Shown here: positions 7,233 through 15,914 of the stretch, in pieces | How the letters are laid out: each line of letters opens with the position of its first letter | How positions within the stretch are numbered: position 1 is the stretch's first letter | DNA from: an uncultured Mycoplasmatota bacterium | Lineage (GTDB): Bacteria; Bacillota_I; Bacilli_A; Izemoplasmatales; Izemoplasmataceae | Assembly (NCBI GenBank): GCA_913062645.1 | Contig: CAJXVW010000001.1 | Location: 1,178,001 to 1,242,000, forward strand | DNA: 64,000 bases | Reading direction: 5' to 3' | Notes under the pieces: model-generated | The model's input: the letters and a program-made list of their open reading frames with translations, nothing else | Told to the model about the DNA's origin: nothing | The model's database searches: none | Translations under genes and position numbers: made by a program

Positions 7233-7877
7233 CTATGCGCTTGTAGTCTTGTATTGAATCTTGCGAATCATGATCTGGCCGGCGATGATGCTGGCGAGGA
7301 TCAAAAGGCCGGTGATCGTCAGCCACAGGATGGCGACACCACCCAGTTCCCCCGCCTGATACAGCGACACCAGCGTCAGACCGAGCGGCATGCAGATGAA
7401 CAGCATGATCGCCCGCGACACGAAGGTGATGACGAGAAACGTCGCAAGCCGCATCTTCGTCAGACCCATCGAGTAGTTGATCATGAACGTCGGACTGAAC
7501 GGCACCATCAACACCGCGATGTGCAAGGCCGGATGCGTACGTTCAATCCAGTTCAAATACTTTTTCACGTTCGGGCGCTCCTTGCGCGCCCGTTTGTATT
7601 CCTTGGTCGACAGATACCGCATGAACAGGAAAATCGCAATCGTTCCCGCGGTGGTGCCGATGTAGGTGTAGATGTATCCCCAGAAGACACCATAGGACAG
7701 GATGTTGAACGCCGTCATTAAAAACAGCGGCAACACCGGGAACAGCGTTTCCAGATACGGCAGTCCGATCGCGGCGGCAACGCCGAGATCGCTGTAGATA
7801 TCCTTGACCCGCTCGATGAACTCGGCGAGTTCGGTGACGGTCACGTCACCATTGGCGAGTATCCCCCATATGTCCAT
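7233..7877 (-). CDS. VTT-domain (TVP38/TMEM64, DedA-like) membrane protein
   Basis: A 214-residue polytopic protein of the SNARE-associated/VTT type. The segment LPYLETLFPVLPLFLMTA (near residues 39-56) is the family's acidic re-entrant motif, and VPFSPTFMINYSMGLTKM (near 124-141) is the second signature, usually written as a P-F-x-P-x-x-x-x-N-Y-x-x-G pattern. Related proteins act as lipid scramblases or flippases, or in proton-dependent membrane homeostasis. The start has AGGGGGAAA upstream. The gene lies between two other membrane-protein genes in one operon, so a shared envelope role is likely but unproven. Confidence 0.85.
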   Translation of the reverse strand: MDIWGILANGDVTVTELAEFIERVKDIYSDLGVAAAIGLPYLETLFPVLPLFLMTAFNILSYGVFWGYIYTYIGTTAGTIAIFLFMRYLSTKEYKRARKERPNVKKYLNWIERTHPALHIAVLMVPFSPTFMINYSMGLTKMRLATFLVITFVSRAIMLFICMPLGLTLVSLYQAGELGGVAILWLTITGLLILASIIAGQIMIRKIQYKTTSA

Positions 7878-7886
7878 GGTTTCCCC

Positions 7887-8594
7887 CTATCCCGTTTGTG
7901 GTTGTTTGCGGTTGTAGATCCACGTCATGAAAAACATGACGGCGTAGCTCAGAACAATCGTGAAGGCGATCCACAGAAGATCGTGCCAGTCCCTGAAGAA
8001 GGGCCGGTTGACGTCACTTCGGAGATACAGATACTCGCCGTCACCGACCCAGTAGTTGAACCGCCAGACGACGAGTTCAATCAACAGGAACACGACAATG
8101 GCGGTGTTCAGGATTTTGTAGGTCGGACGGTATCCGTAGAGATAGACGCCGACAATCCACACCAACACGATCATGATATGGCTGATCTGATAACTCCAGC
8201 CGATGATGTGGGTGTAGATCGGATGCACGTTCACCGGGTACAAGATGGCGACCAGAGCGAACGCGCTCATGTAGTAGAGCGCGTGAAATACGCGCTTGTC
8301 TTTGGTGATGAGGAAATACAGTCCGAGCAACGTGCTCATTCGGCACAGATGGATCGGCAGTCCCGCTTCGAGACTGAAGCCGAGTTCGAAGACACTCCAG
8401 CTGTACAGCGCGATGACTTGGATGGAACTAATCGCGATGAAGATGTAGCGCAGATGACTCCAGTGATTCTTGATCTTGTCCAGATTCAAAACGAACAACG
8501 TGACGATCACGATCGCCGTCAGGACGAAGGAGATGTGACTGACGGAAAACAGCGTGACCCGTTCGTCGGTCGGGACGTCGACCCAGAAACTCAC
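7887..8594 (-). CDS. YwaF-like (TIGR02206) integral membrane protein
   Basis: A 235-residue protein with about seven hydrophobic segments. The LPIHLCRMS motif near residue 80 and the HDLLW segment near the C-terminus are typical of the TIGR02206/YwaF family of uncharacterised Bacillota membrane proteins. The start is GTG at 8594, overlapping the stop of the SDR gene in a GTGA arrangement, so translation is coupled. A second, more distant member of the family is encoded at 57187-57894. The family's function is not known. Confidence 0.8.
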   Translation of the reverse strand: MSFWVDVPTDERVTLFSVSHISFVLTAIVIVTLFVLNLDKIKNHWSHLRYIFIAISSIQVIALYSWSVFELGFSLEAGLPIHLCRMSTLLGLYFLITKDKRVFHALYYMSAFALVAILYPVNVHPIYTHIIGWSYQISHIMIVLVWIVGVYLYGYRPTYKILNTAIVVFLLIELVVWRFNYWVGDGEYLYLRSDVNRPFFRDWHDLLWIAFTIVLSYAVMFFMTWIYNRKQPQTG

Positions 8595-9346
8595 GTGGGA
8601 TGCACATCCTTGTTCTGTCGGACGAACGGATACTTGACAAAGCGCCCGATCATCCGCCAGTTGGTCAGATAGGCGATCTTGCGTTTGCCGTTCAGCATCT
8701 TCTTGACGAGGAACCGGGCGACTTGTTCGGGATGACTGCCTAAAATGCGGGCGATCGGCATGCCTTCTTCGCTCATGTTGTCGAGCAGGAACGACGTGAA
8801 CACCATGCCCGGCTGGAGCGTGCCGACTTGGACGTTGCTGTTCTTCAGTTCCTTGTTGACGCCTTTGGAGAAGTACGTCAAAAACCGTTTCGATCCACCG
8901 TAGAGAACCTCGCCTCGAATGATCATCCCATTCGATCCGAGACCTTCCATGTTGTAGACGATGCCATGGTTCTGTTTCGTCATGAACGACAAAGCGACCT
9001 GAGTGCCGTAGATCATGCCTTTGACGTTGACGTCGATGACGCGATCGGTGTTGTCTTGCGGCAGATCGACGATGTACTTGTGACCTTCCTGCGGAACGCC
9101 GGCGTTGTTGATCCAGATGTCGATCGGACCGAAGGCGTCGATCGCCTTCTTGGCAACCGCTTCGATCTGCGCCTTGTCGCGCACATCGAGAACATATCCT
9201 TTGACTTCACCATCGACATCAACAACTGCCTTCATGATGCCCTCCTGGGTGGTTCCTGTGAAGGAAACGCGATGGCCCTTCTGACAAAACTCCCGAACCA
9301 GCGCACGGCCGATCCCGCGGGTGCCGCCGGTGATGAATACATGCAT
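8591..9346 (-). CDS. Short-chain dehydrogenase/reductase
   Basis: A 251-residue classical SDR. The nucleotide-binding motif is TGGTRGIG (residues 6-13), followed by NNAG near 81 and the YGGSK catalytic Tyr/Lys pair near 150. A Ser/Asn-containing strand (GLGSNG) precedes it where the catalytic Ser normally lies. It should be an NAD(P)-dependent oxidoreductase of unknown substrate. The long C-terminal part with PGMVFT fits the family. The frame is open 46 codons further, but GAGGTGA lies just before the ATG at 9346 and an extended -10 promoter lies at 9377, inside that extension. It is the first gene of the six-gene membrane operon. Confidence 0.85.
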   Translation of the reverse strand: MHVFITGGTRGIGRALVREFCQKGHRVSFTGTTQEGIMKAVVDVDGEVKGYVLDVRDKAQIEAVAKKAIDAFGPIDIWINNAGVPQEGHKYIVDLPQDNTDRVIDVNVKGMIYGTQVALSFMTKQNHGIVYNMEGLGSNGMIIRGEVLYGGSKRFLTYFSKGVNKELKNSNVQVGTLQPGMVFTSFLLDNMSEEGMPIARILGSHPEQVARFLVKKMLNGKRKIAYLTNWRMIGRFVKYPFVRQNKDVHPT

Positions 9347-9376
9347 CGAATCACCTCGTCTTCGTGTCTTTCCTTT

Positions 9377-9385
9377 ATTGTACCA
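9377..9385 (-). promoter_or_regulatory. Extended -10 promoter of the SDR operon
   Basis: On the minus strand TGGTACAAT (inside TGTGGTACAAT) lies about 30 bases before the SDR start. A weak -35 (TGGAAA) sits 16 bases upstream. Confidence 0.6.
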
Positions 9386-9425
9386 CAGCGATATGAATTT
9401 TCCATTTTCATCTTGTAAAAAGAAC

Positions 9426-9451
9426 AACGGCTCACCGTGTGGCGAGCCGTT
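9426..9451 (-). terminator. Intrinsic terminator of pdxST
   Basis: AACGGCTCACC and GGCGAGCCGTT pair around a four-base loop, and a T-rich stretch follows on the minus strand. It lies 12 bases beyond the pdxT stop and separates pdxST from the SDR operon. Confidence 0.85.
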
Positions 9452-9462
9452 GGATGGTTGTG

Positions 9463-10038
9463 TCAGGATAGTGCCTCTTGGCACATGTCAATGAAGTACG
9501 AATGGATGAACGTGCTGTCCGACAGTTCGGGATGAAATGCCGTCACCAGCTGGTTGTCCTGGCGCGCAGCGACGATCTTGTCGTCGTGGACGGAAAGGAC
9601 TTCGACACCGTCCTTGACGGATGCGATGTAGGGGGCGCGGATGAATACCAGTTCAATGTTGTCTTCGCCATTGAACGATCCATTGGCGCGGAAACTTCCG
9701 AGTTGTCGGCCATAGGCGTTCTTGACGGCTTTGATGTCCATCGTCTGGAGGAAGTCGGACTTGTAGTTGTCTACCTCTTTGGCCAGCAGCAACAATCCGG
9801 CGCAGGTGCCGAACACCGGTAAGCCGGATGCGATCAAACGTTTGATGTCGTCGACGAGATCGAGATCGCGGAGAATGCGATACATCGAAGTACTTTCGCC
9901 GCCGGGTAGGATCAAACCGTCCATCGGGCGTTGGATGTCCGCTTTCTTGCGAATCTCAAAACTGTCGACACCGAGCTTCGACAGCATCTTGGCGTGTTCC
10001 AGGAACGCGCCCTGGACCGCCAGAATTCCGATTGTCAC
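9463..10038 (-). CDS. pdxT: Pyridoxal 5'-phosphate synthase, glutaminase subunit PdxT
   Basis: A 191-residue class I glutamine amidotransferase. The oxyanion/Gly-rich motif is LPGGEST near residue 46. The nucleophile Cys is in FGTCAG near 78, and the His-Glu pair is in FHPEL near 169. It hydrolyses glutamine and channels ammonia to PdxS for the deoxyxylulose-independent synthesis of pyridoxal phosphate. It starts with GTG at 10038, four bases after pdxS, with no strong ribosome site of its own, so it probably depends on coupling to pdxS. Length and motifs are normal. Confidence 0.97.
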   Translation of the reverse strand: MTIGILAVQGAFLEHAKMLSKLGVDSFEIRKKADIQRPMDGLILPGGESTSMYRILRDLDLVDDIKRLIASGLPVFGTCAGLLLLAKEVDNYKSDFLQTMDIKAVKNAYGRQLGSFRANGSFNGEDNIELVFIRAPYIASVKDGVEVLSVHDDKIVAARQDNQLVTAFHPELSDSTFIHSYFIDMCQEALS

Positions 10039-10042
10039 GCGC

Positions 10043-10918
10043 TTATTGGCCCCGTTCGGCCATCAGGGTCTTGATTTCTTCTTCGTTGATGCCGACCATC
10101 GCATCACCGAGATCTTCGGACAGTTCGGCGAGGATCTTCGGATCGTTGTAGTTGGTCACGGCCTTGACGATCGCATTGGCGCGTTTGGCCGGATCGCCGG
10201 ACTTGAAGATGCCGCTGCCGACAAACACGCCTTCGGCGCCAAGTTGCATCATCAGTGCTGCATCAGCGGGCGTGGCGACGCCACCGGCAGCGAAGTTGAC
10301 GACCGGCAGTTTGCCGTGTTCGTGCACGTATTGAACAAGATGATAGGGAACCTGCAGTTGTTTGGCTTTTTCGTAGAGTTCATCTTCACGTAGCGCCTTG
10401 AGGATGGCGATTTCCTGTTGGATCAGACGTATGTGGGTGACGGCCTGAACGATGTCACCGGTACCGGGTTCGCCCTTGGTACGAATCATCGACGCGCCTT
10501 CTTCGATGCGACGTAGCGCTTCTCCGAGATTGCGGGCGCCACACACGAACGGCACCTTGAACTGATGCTTGTCGATGTGATGAACGGGATCGGCGGGGGA
10601 CAGGACTTCCGATTCGTCGACGTAATCGATTTCCAGCGCTTCCAAGATTTGCGCTTCGACGAAATGGCCGATGCGGACCTTGGCCATGACGGGAATCGTG
10701 ACGGCCTGTTGGATCTCCTTGATCAGTTTCGGATCGCTCATCCGCGATACGCCGCCGGCGGCACGGATGTCGGCGGGGATGCGTTCGAGCGCCATGACGG
10801 CGCAAGCGCCGGCCGCTTCGGCGATTTTGGCTTGTTCGGCATTGGTGACGTCCATGATGACGCCGCCTTTCAGCATCTGAGCCAGTTCTTTGTTAAGTTG
10901 ATAGCGTTCTTTGGTCAT
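10043..10918 (-). CDS. pdxS: Pyridoxal 5'-phosphate synthase, lyase subunit PdxS
   Basis: A 291-residue (beta/alpha)8 protein that is highly conserved in the family. It makes PLP from ribose 5-phosphate, glyceraldehyde 3-phosphate and ammonia delivered by PdxT, acting as a dodecamer. Recognisable segments are GGVIMDVTN near residue 18, the AKVRIGHF motif with the catalytic Lys near 80, the EVLSPADP stretch, and [20 protein letters not shown] near 209, which carries the phosphate site. The start has GGAGGTATCATC. It is the first gene of pdxST and is divergent from a PdxR-like regulator across a 118-base region with overlapping promoters. Confidence 0.98.
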   Translation of the reverse strand: MTKERYQLNKELAQMLKGGVIMDVTNAEQAKIAEAAGACAVMALERIPADIRAAGGVSRMSDPKLIKEIQQAVTIPVMAKVRIGHFVEAQILEALEIDYVDESEVLSPADPVHHIDKHQFKVPFVCGARNLGEALRRIEEGASMIRTKGEPGTGDIVQAVTHIRLIQQEIAILKALREDELYEKAKQLQVPYHLVQYVHEHGKLPVVNFAAGGVATPADAALMMQLGAEGVFVGSGIFKSGDPAKRANAIVKAVTNYNDPKILAELSEDLGDAMVGINEEEIKTLMAERGQ

Positions 10919-10968
10919 GATGATACCTCCTAAAGATGTATTTATGGATTGGTTCTTTCATTCCTTGG

Positions 10969-10992
10969 ACACTTGTATTATAATAAAAGTGT
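10969..10992. promoter_or_regulatory. Divergent pdxS/pdxR promoter core with inverted repeat
   Basis: The plus-strand TATAAT (10979-10984) and the minus-strand TATAAT (complement of 10977-10982) share the palindrome ATTATAAT. The minus-strand promoter has TTTTCA 17 bases upstream. ACACTT (10969-10974) and AAGTGT (10987-10992) form an inverted repeat that brackets both -10 boxes. A regulator bound here could control both genes at once, as expected for a PdxR-type regulator of pdxST. The operator assignment is inferred from position. Confidence 0.5.
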
Positions 10993-11036
10993 GCAGATAT
11001 GAAAATACACAGAAAATATTATTTTGAGGTGGTCAC

Positions 11037-12338
11037 ATGACGAGCATTCACATTCCCTTGTATTATCGCTTGTACGAAGACATCAAGGACAAGATCTTAC
11101 GCAATGAACTGACGAAAAACTCGAAACTCGAAAGCATCCGCAGCCTCTCCAGCCGGCTCGACATCTCGACGACCACGGTCGAGAAGGCCTACAATCAGCT
11201 CCTCGTCGAAGGATTCATTCGCTCCAAGCCAAGGAGCGGCTATTTGGTGAACGACGTCGAGAATCTCAACAAAGGCAAATATCACTCCTACATCGACCCG
11301 ATCGAACACCCCGTCAAGGAGAACAACAAACTGACGACCGACCTGTTCGATATCAAGAGCTACAAGTCGACCGTCAACAAAGTGTTCAACTATCAGGCCG
11401 ACAAACTGTTCACCGAACTTGACCCGCGCGGCGAGGAAGAACTGCGCGAAGAAATCCGCAAGTACATCCTCAAGGAACGTGACGTCAAGTGCGACGTCAA
11501 CCAGATCATCATCGGCCCGGGGATCCAGAATCTCCTGACGATTCTGCTGTCGATCTATCCCGGCAAGTCGGTGACCTATCTCGCTCCCGAGTTCAAGAAA
11601 GCGATGCACATCTTCCGCAGTTTCGACTACACTTTGAAACCGCGCCAGACCACCACGGAAATCGCTCGCATCAAAGCCGATTTCCTGTACATCAGCCCCT
11701 CCAACATCTACCCCACTGGGGAAGTGCTCAAGGCCCAGGAACGCAACAAGATCATCAAATGGGCCCACCGCAACGACTCCTACATCATCGAAGACGACTA
11801 CAATTTCTTCATCCGTTACAACTCCTACACCGTGCCGTCGGTCCATTCCTACGACAACGGCGAACGCGTCGTCTACGTCGGCAGTTTCTCGAAAACGATC
11901 ATTCCGTCGATTCGCGTCAGTTACATGGTGTTGCCGCTCTCACTCTACAACATCTACAAGGAACGCTACAACGACTTCGCCCAGGGCGTATCGAAACTCG
12001 AACAACTGTCCCTCGCTCAATTCATGAAAGACGGACTCTACCAACGGCACACCAAAAAACTCTACAATCAGTACAAAGAGAAAAACGAAATCATGAAACA
12101 CGCCCTTCAGCGCTACAACAAGAAAAAACAGTTCCAGATCCGCGGCACCGACTCCAACTTGCACGTCGTCCTCGACTTCCGAACCAAGACGCAGCTCAAG
12201 ACGTTCAGCCGCAACTGCGATCGATTCCATCTCAAATACGATGTGATTCAAGGACAAAACAGCGTCATCTTCCCGTACTCGGGCATCGAGAACAAAAACA
12301 TCAAGACACTCGCAAGGGATCTACTGTACAACATCTGA
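11037..12338 (+). CDS. pdxR: MocR/GntR-type regulator with aminotransferase domain, probable PdxR
   Basis: A 433-residue protein with the MocR layout. Residues 1-75 form a GntR winged helix (IRSLSSRLDISTTTVEKAYN), then a linker, then an aspartate-aminotransferase-like domain. In that domain the PLP-lysine is Lys286 (GSFSKTIIPS), the Asp that pairs with the pyridine nitrogen lies in IIEDDYN near 253, and SPSNIYPTG near 220 is the usual SPxxxYPTG motif. Its position next to and divergent from pdxST, across a shared promoter, identifies it as a likely PLP-sensing activator of pdxST. The start has GAGGTG upstream. Gene symbol assigned by context. Confidence 0.9.
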   Translation: MTSIHIPLYYRLYEDIKDKILRNELTKNSKLESIRSLSSRLDISTTTVEKAYNQLLVEGFIRSKPRSGYLVNDVENLNKGKYHSYIDPIEHPVKENNKLTTDLFDIKSYKSTVNKVFNYQADKLFTELDPRGEEELREEIRKYILKERDVKCDVNQIIIGPGIQNLLTILLSIYPGKSVTYLAPEFKKAMHIFRSFDYTLKPRQTTTEIARIKADFLYISPSNIYPTGEVLKAQERNKIIKWAHRNDSYIIEDDYNFFIRYNSYTVPSVHSYDNGERVVYVGSFSKTIIPSIRVSYMVLPLSLYNIYKERYNDFAQGVSKLEQLSLAQFMKDGLYQRHTKKLYNQYKEKNEIMKHALQRYNKKKQFQIRGTDSNLHVVLDFRTKTQLKTFSRNCDRFHLKYDVIQGQNSVIFPYSGIENKNIKTLARDLLYNI

Positions 12339-12366
12339 TTCACGCTGCAACGACAAGGAGAAATCG

Positions 12367-12771
12367 ATGAAAATCAAACACGTATCCATCACCACCGACA
12401 AACTGTCAATCGCCAACAACCACATCAAAAAAGGCAACTACAAACTCAATCCGCTGATGAACCGCAGTACCGGACGCATCGACGACAACCGTTATTTCAC
12501 CCAGATCAATCTCAAAATCGATGGTGCGTCCGAACAGAACTTTCCCGTCAATCTCGAGGTCTCGATGCGCGCCACGTTCACCTTCGACAACCTCGATCCG
12601 CTCGACGACACCAACGCCTTTCTCAAGACCGAGGGAGTGAACATCCTGTTCCCCTATCTGCGAGCGGCCGTCACCAATCTTTCGACCGCGGCGATGATGC
12701 CGCCGATCATCCTGCCGATCATGAACGCGGCAGCACTGTTCAAACAATCCGAACAACATACCATCAACTAG
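12367..12771 (+). CDS. SecB-like export chaperone
   Basis: A 134-residue protein with a SecB-type fold signature. The strand NLEVSMRATFTFD near residue 59 and the segment ILFPYLRAAVTNLS...MPPIILPIMNAAALF near 88-122 match the family's FPYxRxxxxxLxxxxxxPPxxLxPxNFxAL pattern. SecB keeps secretory precursors unfolded, but in Bacillota SecB-like proteins are sporadic and some serve toxin-antitoxin systems; no toxin gene is adjacent here. It follows the PdxR-like gene by 28 bases and shares its terminator, so it is probably cotranscribed. The start has AAGGAGAAATCG upstream. Confidence 0.8.
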   Translation: MKIKHVSITTDKLSIANNHIKKGNYKLNPLMNRSTGRIDDNRYFTQINLKIDGASEQNFPVNLEVSMRATFTFDNLDPLDDTNAFLKTEGVNILFPYLRAAVTNLSTAAMMPPIILPIMNAAALFKQSEQHTIN

Positions 12772-12782
12772 ATCACGCCAAG

Positions 12783-12818
12783 AAAAACGCCCGCATACTC
12801 GTGTATGCGGGCGTTTTT
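12783..12818 (+). terminator. Strong intrinsic terminator
   Basis: AAAAACGCCCGCATAC and GTATGCGGGCGTTTTT form a perfect 16-bp stem around TCGT. It ends the pdxR-secB unit, and its A/T flanks allow it to work on both strands, so it could also stop the long minus-strand operon, which ends at 12869. Confidence 0.93.
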
Positions 12819-12868
12819 CGGATGCCAATATGGTGTAGGAGGCGTATCGATTGCTGCTAGTTTTGCAG

Positions 12869-13753
12869 TTACGCTTCTAAAAATGCTTTGATTCGTTTGG
12901 TCAGTTCGTCGGGGACGTCTAGAAGCGGTGAGTGTCCCGAATTGGCGAGCGTCACCTTGGTGGCGTCGGCCAATGCCTCGACGGTTTCATCGACCATGTA
13001 TTCCAGGACGACGATGTCCTTCTCGCCCCAGAACGACAACACCGGGCAAGTGACTTGTCCGATCGTGTCTTCCCCAAGCGTGACGCCGTTGCTGAAGTTG
13101 GACATGTTGAACGTGGTGAGTGCCCAGTCGACATCGACCAGGTTTCGTTGTTTCATCGTTTCGGCGAGGTACATCTGATCATCTTCTGCATTCGGCTTGT
13201 TGACGGTGTAGATGGCCTGATCCCAGACCGCTTTCATCGCGGCCGTGTTGCCGCTTTCGAAGATGCCGACCATCGGGGCGATCTGAACGGGATCGTTCGC
13301 CATCGCTTCTTTGCTTTCGTAGTACGAACCGATGATCGGTTGGAACGACGCATCCTTCTTGAAGATCGGATACCCGCGATAGGAACACGATTCGATGAGA
13401 ATCAGTTTGGTCACGGCCTGTGGTTGTTTGGCGGCGATTGACAGCGCGACCGCACCGCCCGTCGACCATCCCGCCAAGGCGTACTTCTTGATGCCCTTGA
13501 TGCGCAACAGATCGATGATGTCATCGGCGAAATCATGCAGCGTGTCAATCGGTTTCTTGTAGGTGGAATCACCGAACCCGCGCATGTCCGGGGCGATGAT
13601 GTGGTAGTCATCCTGCAGACTTTCAATCAACGGTTTGTAATGAATCGAACTGCTCATGTTGCCGTGGATCAGAACAATCGTCTGATCGCCTTGGCCGGCT
13701 TCCACAAAATAATACTGTTCGTTGTTGCTCAATGTGACGGCTTGTTTTTTCAT
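12869..13753 (-). CDS. Alpha/beta hydrolase
   Basis: A 294-residue alpha/beta hydrolase. The oxyanion segment is LIHGNMSS near residue 29, the nucleophile Ser is in LAGWSTGGA near 104 (G-x-S-x-G as GWSTG), an acidic residue lies in the SFWGEKD region, and the catalytic His is in NSGHSPLL near 277. It resembles ester or C-C bond hydrolases such as enol-lactonases and meta-cleavage hydrolases; the substrate is unknown. The frame is open 34 codons further, but AGGAGGAACC precedes the ATG at 13753. It is the last gene of the long CoA/ABC operon, eight bases after another hydrolase. Confidence 0.85.
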   Translation of the reverse strand: MKKQAVTLSNNEQYYFVEAGQGDQTIVLIHGNMSSSIHYKPLIESLQDDYHIIAPDMRGFGDSTYKKPIDTLHDFADDIIDLLRIKGIKKYALAGWSTGGAVALSIAAKQPQAVTKLILIESCSYRGYPIFKKDASFQPIIGSYYESKEAMANDPVQIAPMVGIFESGNTAAMKAVWDQAIYTVNKPNAEDDQMYLAETMKQRNLVDVDWALTTFNMSNFSNGVTLGEDTIGQVTCPVLSFWGEKDIVVLEYMVDETVEALADATKVTLANSGHSPLLDVPDELTKRIKAFLEA

Positions 13754-13761
13754 GGTTCCTC

Positions 13762-14592
13762 CTAAGTGATTGTGGGAATGTGATTGGCATGGACGAATCC
13801 GAGAATGCTGGACGTGAATGCTTTTGGTTGTTCGTACATCGAGGCGTGTCCGCATCCCGGAAACACCAGCAAGGTGGAATCGGGAATCTGGTGATGCAAG
13901 AATTCTTGTTCGCTGCGCGGCGTCAGAACGTCCTTTTCACCGGCAATGAGCAAGGTCGGCATGGCGATGTCCTGCAGTTGATCCCTGGTATCGTGCGTTT
14001 CCGCGCTGACGGTCAACCGCGTCATCCGATCGAGAAACTCCGGGTCGCTGAAGAGGGGCACGAGCATCTCTTTTCGCGCTTCCATCCAGGCGATGTTCTG
14101 ATTGTAGAATGTATCGGAATAAATGTAGGGGATGCTGATGTTGTAGTAGGCTTCGCCATCGCGCGTCTTGGCGACCTGATTCCAGCCATCGCCGATCGCT
14201 TTTAGCCACGGTGAAGTGGCCGCAACGGCATTCGCCAGAACCAGTTTCGCAACCCGCTTGGGAAAGCGGATCGCAGCCTGCAAGGCGACGCTCGCACCAT
14301 AGCTGATGCCGACCAAATGGCACGATGACACCGCCAGATGATCGAGCAGTGCGATCAGCACGTCCACCTGCAGCGACTGGTCATACGGTTCGTCCATGCG
14401 CGCGCTCTGACCCTGATCGAGCATGTCGAAACGAATCAGCGTGGTCGTCTCGCTGAAGGCTTCGACAAATCCATCCCAACTGGCGGTGGACATCATGATG
14501 CCGTTGAGGAGAACGATGATCTCCTTGCCGGATGTCAGATCGCCATCCACCTGGTAAAAGATGTCACGACCGTGATGGGCGAACGTGCTCAT
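13762..14592 (-). CDS. Alpha/beta hydrolase
   Basis: A 276-residue alpha/beta hydrolase. The oxyanion segment is VLLNGIMMS near residue 27, the nucleophile Ser is in VGISYGAS near 96, an Asp lies in IAGEKDVLTP near 219, and the catalytic His is in GCGHASMYEQ near 250. The arrangement matches 3-oxoadipate enol-lactonase-like enzymes, but the substrate is not determined. The start overlaps the stop of the CoA-transferase gene by four bases, so the two are coupled. The pairing of a CoA-transferase with two hydrolases suggests processing of an acyl compound or an ester. Confidence 0.85.
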   Translation of the reverse strand: MSTFAHHGRDIFYQVDGDLTSGKEIIVLLNGIMMSTASWDGFVEAFSETTTLIRFDMLDQGQSARMDEPYDQSLQVDVLIALLDHLAVSSCHLVGISYGASVALQAAIRFPKRVAKLVLANAVAATSPWLKAIGDGWNQVAKTRDGEAYYNISIPYIYSDTFYNQNIAWMEARKEMLVPLFSDPEFLDRMTRLTVSAETHDTRDQLQDIAMPTLLIAGEKDVLTPRSEQEFLHHQIPDSTLLVFPGCGHASMYEQPKAFTSSILGFVHANHIPTIT

Positions 14593-15890
14593 TTGATGTA
14601 TCCGATCGTTTTCGCCGCTTCCCGCAGTTCCTCGCGGAAATCCGGGTGGGCGACGCTGATCAACAGTTCGACCCGCTCCTTGATCGACGTTCCGCGCAAC
14701 CGGACCGCACCGTACTCGGTGACGATGTAGTCGACATCATTGCGCGAGAGCGATACGGCGGCGCCGGGTTGAAGCGTCGGAACGATCTTCGATTTCGGCT
14801 CGCGGACGCCCGTTTCGGGATTGCGAACCATCGCCGTGGAGTAGAGCGCGATGAAACTGCGGCCGTTCTTGGCGCGCTGCGCTCCGGTTGCGGTATCGGT
14901 CTGGCCACCGGTTCCACTGAAGTGGCGGGTGCCGATCGATTCACTGCAGCATTGTCCGGTCAGATCCACTTCGATCGTGGTGTTGATGGAAACCTGGTTG
15001 TCGTTCTGTCCGATGATGCACGGGTCATTGACGTAGTTTCCATCCAACAGCAGGATGCCCGGGTTATTGTCGATGAAGTCATACAGTTCCGGCGTGCCGA
15101 GGGCGAAGGCGGCGACCATTTTGCCCTTGTGCAAGGTTTTCTTCTTGTTGGTGACGGCACCGGCTTGAAACAGTTTCATGAAGCCGGTTGTCAGCATCTC
15201 GGTATGAACGCCGAGATCCTTCTTGTGAATCAAGGCGTTGGCGACGGCGTTGGGAATGCCGCCGATGCCGAGTTGAATGGTGTCGCCGTCATGGATGTGA
15301 TCGGCGATCAGATTGCCGATTGCGATGTCTTTCTCGTTCGGGTCCGAATCCGGCAACACCGGTGGGTCGTAATCGACTTCGACCACGTAATCGACATCGG
15401 ATATGTGAACCTCAAGATCGCCCCAGGTGCGGGGGAATTTCGGGTTTGTTTCCAAAATCACAAGGTCGGCTGCTTCCAGCGCCTTCTTTTCATAGACATT
15501 GGACAACGACAACGACACGAAGCCGTGCTTGTCCGGTGGCGTGCAGTTTCCGACGTAAATGTTGGGGTGCTGATGCTCGAAGCGTCGCACACCCGCAAAA
15601 TGAAGTTGATTGGGAATGAACGTAATGTGTCCGTTTTTGAACGCCTTGCGAAGATCGCCGCTGAAAAACCAACTGTTGATGGTGAACTTGTCGTTGTACG
15701 CGTCGTTCACCATGAACTCGTAGGGATACATCGGCAGGCAGTTGTCAATCGTGACATGTTGGATGCGTGAAGCGATGTGATGCAGATTCTGAAAGAACAA
15801 GCGTCCTTCACTGGCGGCCATGCCGGCGATGATGTGATCGCCGTCCTTGACGAGATCCAGCGCTTGATTGATGGTGATGGTCTGAGCCAT
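14589..15890 (-). CDS. Family I CoA-transferase (4-hydroxybutyrate CoA-transferase / acetyl-CoA hydrolase type)
   Basis: A 433-residue protein covering both halves of the acetyl-CoA hydrolase/transferase family. The glycine-rich CoA loop is IQLGIGGIPNAV near residue 205, and Glu231 in HTEMLTTG is the position of the glutamate that forms the glutamyl-CoA thioester. The C-terminal half has the GGQTDTATGAQRA and TEYGAVRLRG segments. It should move CoA between acetyl-CoA (or a similar donor) and a carboxylic acid. The ATG at 15890 has GGAGGTATCCC upstream. It follows livK by 67 bases containing a hairpin. The acceptor acid is unknown; 4-hydroxybutyrate is the best studied example in the family. 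Confidence 0.9.
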   Translation of the reverse strand: MAQTITINQALDLVKDGDHIIAGMAASEGRLFFQNLHHIASRIQHVTIDNCLPMYPYEFMVNDAYNDKFTINSWFFSGDLRKAFKNGHITFIPNQLHFAGVRRFEHQHPNIYVGNCTPPDKHGFVSLSLSNVYEKKALEAADLVILETNPKFPRTWGDLEVHISDVDYVVEVDYDPPVLPDSDPNEKDIAIGNLIADHIHDGDTIQLGIGGIPNAVANALIHKKDLGVHTEMLTTGFMKLFQAGAVTNKKKTLHKGKMVAAFALGTPELYDFIDNNPGILLLDGNYVNDPCIIGQNDNQVSINTTIEVDLTGQCCSESIGTRHFSGTGGQTDTATGAQRAKNGRSFIALYSTAMVRNPETGVREPKSKIVPTLQPGAAVSLSRNDVDYIVTEYGAVRLRGTSIKERVELLISVAHPDFREELREAAKTIGYIK

Positions 15891-15914
15891 GGGATACCTC
15901 CTGATGGATGACAA

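Noticed and set aside
14532-15770. A 412-codon plus-strand frame opposite the CoA-transferase gene
   Set aside because: Antisense shadow without ribosome site or recognisable motif.
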